DNA of 6,739 nt, from NCBI GenBank assembly GCA_030627085.1, contig DAOUSS010000080.1, positions 1 through 6,739 of the forward strand, given 5' to 3'. The first letter of the stretch is position 1, and each line of letters begins with the position of its first letter. The stretch is from Candidatus Stahliibacteriota bacterium (lineage in GTDB: Bacteria > Hydrothermota > UBA3073). A model generated the notes under the pieces. The model saw only the letters and a program-made list of their open reading frames with translations, was not told where the DNA came from and made no database searches. Of this stretch, positions 4,061 through 6,739 are shown one piece after another. Position numbers and translations under genes: made by a program.

Positions 4061-6673
4061 ATGAATAAATATATAATACATAACGTATCTCATACTCACT
4101 GGGACAGAGAGTGGTATCTGCCTTATGAGACTATAAGGTTGAGGCTTGTAGATATGATGGATACATTGCTTGGTATAATGGACGGTGATTCTGACTACAG
4201 ATACTTTACCCTGGATGGACAGACGGTTGTACTGGAGGACTACCTTGAAATAAGACCACAGATGAGAGAAAAATTGATGAACTATACAAAGGATGGAAGA
4301 ATTCTTGTGGGTCCTTGGTATACACTTCCTGATGAGTTTCTTGTGAGTGGAGAGGCTCTTGTCCGTAATCTTCTTTTGGGACATAGAATTGCATCGGACT
4401 TTGGACGGGTAATGGAGATTGGTTATCTTCCAGATATGTTTGGTCATATATCACAGTTGCCTCAGATATTGTGCGGATTTGGTATATCCACGGCTGTTCT
4501 GTGGAGGGGCATAGGTGGAGAAGAGGCAGAATATATATTACAAGGGCCTGATGGTTCAGAGGTATTTCTCTGCCGTCTCGAGCCAGAGCGTGGATACTCA
4601 AATGGCTATGACATTCTTAGACAGGAGGGAAATTGCCTCCCAGACCTTATCGCCTTTAAGGAAAAGGAGGCAAAAAGAAGTAAAACCTGTCATCTTTTGC
4701 TTATGAACGGTAGCGACCACAGGTTCCCGGACATACAAACCCCATCTATTCTGCATAAACTCAACGCTTCTCTTGATGATATGAAAATTATCCAATCAAA
4801 CCTTGGAAAATACATTGACGCTGTGAGAAGAGAAGCAAAAGGTATTGGTACCCTGTGTGGAGAGCAAAGGGGAGGATTAAAATTTGCCCCGGTTTTACCT
4901 GGTGTTCTTTCATCCCGCATATACCTGAAACAGAAAAACGAGGCCATGCAAATTCTCCTTGAAATATGGGTGGAACCATTCTCTTCAATAAATCTGCTTT
5001 GTGGCGGTAATTATAGAAAAGAGGCTGTAAGACAGGCATGGAAATATCTGCTTCAAAACCATGCCCACGACTCCATCTGTGGATGTAGTATAGACGAAGT
5101 TCAGCTTGATATGGAGCGAAGATTCTCCCGGGTTGAAGAGATAGGGGAACGTGTTCTTTCTGAGAGTCTTAATGGCATTGTACAAAATATGAATATACCA
5201 GCTCAGTCTATCGTTGTTTTCAACCCCCTAAACTGGGAGAGAGGGGGATGGGTAAATGCATCCATAGAATTTGAAAATGGTGAGGAGTTTATATTGACCG
5301 ACGGAGAAAATGAAGTACCCTACAAGATAATAAGTAAGAGATATATCAATGAAGTTGTTCTTAGCCCACAGATTCATATTAAGAAGAGGGTAAAAATAAG
5401 AATTGCTTTTGAGGCAAATGCTGTTCCAGCCGTTGGCTATAAAACTTACATCATTAAGAAGGGTAAGATGTTCTTTCCCAGTCAGATTCAATCAGGTGAT
5501 AAATGGGCAGAAAATGAGAACTTGAGGGTAGAGATTGAAAAAGATGGTACATTGACTATTCTGGACAAAAACACAAACGAGCTCTATGAAGGGCTTAATT
5601 ATTTTGAAGACTCGGGAGACGGTGGAGATGAATACAACTATTCGCCTCTTCCTGAAGACACTTCACTCTATAGCAACGGAACAGTAGTACAGATAAAAAA
5701 GGAAGAGGGGCCTTTTTTCATCAGATTCAGGGTGAAAAAGAAATTCAGGGTTCCAGAGTGTCTCACAAGGGGTGGGAGAAGGAGCAGGAGGACGGTAACA
5801 CTTGAGATAGAATCCTTTGTTACACTTCTTGCCTCAGCCAGACGAGTAGAGGTTGAAACCGTGGTTAAAAACAAGGCAAAAAACCATAGATTGAGGGTAA
5901 TGGTTCCGGCAAATATTAAGAGTTCGTCATTTTTTGCTGGCTCAAAATTTGATTGTGTTGAACGGATGACAGAAGATTTGCCGACAGCAGAAGATTGGGT
6001 AGAAAAACCAGCAGGGACCTTTCCATATGACAATTTCATAGATATCTCCTCCGGGAAAAGAGGGCTTGCAATCCTGGCGAATGGAGTTAAGGAGGGCGAG
6101 TTGATTGATAGTTCCATCATTGCCCTCACGCTCCTTCGGTGTGTTGGGGACCTTTCAAGAGATGACCTTGCGACAAGAAGAGGACACGCAGGCCCTGCTA
6201 TTCCTACACCCGGGGCTCAGTGTCCCGGTATATATAGATTTAGATATGCTATTCTACCGCATCGTGATAACTGGAAGAATGCTGGTGTGTTAAGAGAATC
6301 ACTTGAGCATTCAGTCGGCTTAAGGACACTGTTTAATGACCAGACTTGCGATGGATATCTGCCTGAAAGATTTAGTTTCCTTTCCATTACACCACCAGAT
6401 CTTATTCTTTCAGCCTTTAAGCTCGCGGAAGATTCAGACACCTTCGTTCTACGACTCTATAATCCAACTGAGAAGAAAATAGAGGGTAAGATAAGGTTAT
6501 TCAAGCCCCCAAGAGATGTCTATCTATGCAATCTAAATGAGGAGAAAAAGAGGACAATACAGGTGAGAGATGGTGTTATAGCCATTACCGTAGGGGGAAA
6601 GGAAATAGTGACTTTACTTTTAAAACCGCAGATAAACGCTGATGTACACAAATTTTCTTCTCTTATTTTTTAA
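4061..6673 (+). CDS. GH38 family alpha-mannosidase (MngB-like architecture)
   Basis: The 870-residue protein is complete. The catalytic domain opens with HTHWDREWY (11-19; zinc ligands H13 and D15). It continues with VGPWYTLPDEFLVSGE (83-98) and GYLPDMFGH (121-129), where D125 is the expected nucleophile and zinc ligand. QNHAHDSICGCS (332-343) supplies the last zinc histidine, H336. A middle helical domain spans roughly 280-360, with beta-rich C-terminal domains from about 380 that include SGDGGDEYNYSP (518-529) and NHRLRVMVP (608-616). Length and these blocks resemble E. coli mannosylglycerate hydrolase MngB (877 residues, from memory). The PDEFLVSGE block is, however, more like general bacterial alpha-mannosidases, so the substrate is open. 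No signal peptide: cytoplasmic. A start at 3884 is in frame but would add a 59-residue tail spanning the promoter and lacking family likeness. The last 12 or so residues, after TLLLKPQ, are encoded by a repeat and exceed the family end. Confidence 0.93.
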   Translation: MNKYIIHNVSHTHWDREWYLPYETIRLRLVDMMDTLLGIMDGDSDYRYFTLDGQTVVLEDYLEIRPQMREKLMNYTKDGRILVGPWYTLPDEFLVSGEALVRNLLLGHRIASDFGRVMEIGYLPDMFGHISQLPQILCGFGISTAVLWRGIGGEEAEYILQGPDGSEVFLCRLEPERGYSNGYDILRQEGNCLPDLIAFKEKEAKRSKTCHLLLMNGSDHRFPDIQTPSILHKLNASLDDMKIIQSNLGKYIDAVRREAKGIGTLCGEQRGGLKFAPVLPGVLSSRIYLKQKNEAMQILLEIWVEPFSSINLLCGGNYRKEAVRQAWKYLLQNHAHDSICGCSIDEVQLDMERRFSRVEEIGERVLSESLNGIVQNMNIPAQSIVVFNPLNWERGGWVNASIEFENGEEFILTDGENEVPYKIISKRYINEVVLSPQIHIKKRVKIRIAFEANAVPAVGYKTYIIKKGKMFFPSQIQSGDKWAENENLRVEIEKDGTLTILDKNTNELYEGLNYFEDSGDGGDEYNYSPLPEDTSLYSNGTVVQIKKEEGPFFIRFRVKKKFRVPECLTRGGRRSRRTVTLEIESFVTLLASARRVEVETVVKNKAKNHRLRVMVPANIKSSSFFAGSKFDCVERMTEDLPTAEDWVEKPAGTFPYDNFIDISSGKRGLAILANGVKEGELIDSSIIALTLLRCVGDLSRDDLATRRGHAGPAIPTPGAQCPGIYRFRYAILPHRDNWKNAGVLRESLEHSVGLRTLFNDQTCDGYLPERFSFLSITPPDLILSAFKLAEDSDTFVLRLYNPTEKKIEGKIRLFKPPRDVYLCNLNEEKKRTIQVRDGVIAITVGGKEIVTLLLKPQINADVHKFSSLIF
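6627..6643 (+). repeat. Repeat word inside the 3' end of the GH38 gene
   Basis: CGCAGATAAACGCTGAT belongs to the GGACGCAGATTAACGCAGAT repeat family seen at 981-1010, 2131-2141, 2211-2225 and 2574-2613. Here it is translated as PQINAD near the C-terminus of the mannosidase. Confidence 0.55.
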
Positions 6674-6677
6674 AATT

Positions 6678-6712
6678 ATTCGTGTTATTTGATTAATTCG
6701 TGTAGATTCGTG
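6678..6712 (+). repeat. Three ATTCGTG words after the GH38 stop
   Basis: ATTCGTG occurs at 6678-6684, 6696-6702 and 6706-6712, starting 5 nt past the stop codon. It is followed by a T-rich run without a stem, so it is a short interspersed repeat and not an intrinsic terminator. Confidence 0.5.
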
Positions 6713-6739
6713 ATTAGTTTTTTTCTTGATTGCATAGGA

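Noticed and set aside
4045..4068. Seven-codon leader from TTG, well placed after GGAGGAG, whose stop overlaps the GH38 ATG
   Set aside because: It could couple translation, but with a TTG start and such a short length there is no way to tell it from chance.

Overview
The window looks like an uncultured, repeat-rich bacterium of moderate GC. The phylum cannot be named from this sequence. All four protein genes are bacterial in type. The spacers are packed with short palindromes and low-complexity phrases of the kind often seen in metagenome-assembled genomes of candidate phyla. No rRNA, tRNA, CRISPR array, transposase or phage gene is visible.

Layout from left to right. Positions 1-205 hold repeats: a REP-type palindrome, a hairpin, and a 7-nt tandem repeat interrupted by another hairpin. 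A minus-strand metallo-beta-lactamase-fold hydrolase follows (206-964). Positions 965-1290 are a spacer with a mosaic repeat and a 64-bp inverted-repeat element. A minus-strand transketolase N-terminal subunit follows (1291-2121), with no C-terminal partner gene next to it. Positions 2122-3055 are a 934-bp gene-free stretch. It contains a second inverted-repeat element, several GTAG-type REP/BIME palindromes, an inverted copy of the mosaic repeat, a perfect parS-like 16-mer (2635-2650), a lone DnaA-box-like 9-mer and a good minus-strand sigma70-type promoter (2698-2726). A minus-strand sirtuin deacylase (3056-3847) is then divergent from a plus-strand GH38 alpha-mannosidase (start 4061, end 6673). 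The mannosidase has its own strong promoter (3935-3963).

The genes do not form an obvious pathway. A transketolase half, a sirtuin, an MBL hydrolase and a GH38 glycosidase look like unrelated single genes separated by repeat-filled spacers. The main interest lies between the genes. Nested inverted repeats surround the transketolase half-gene. Several unrelated small palindromes appear to have inserted into older repeats. Repeats have run into the 3' ends of at least two genes and now encode short C-terminal tails. A parS-like site beside a promoter with no gene suggests a chromosome-partition site, possibly origin-proximal, or the remnant of a parAB control region.
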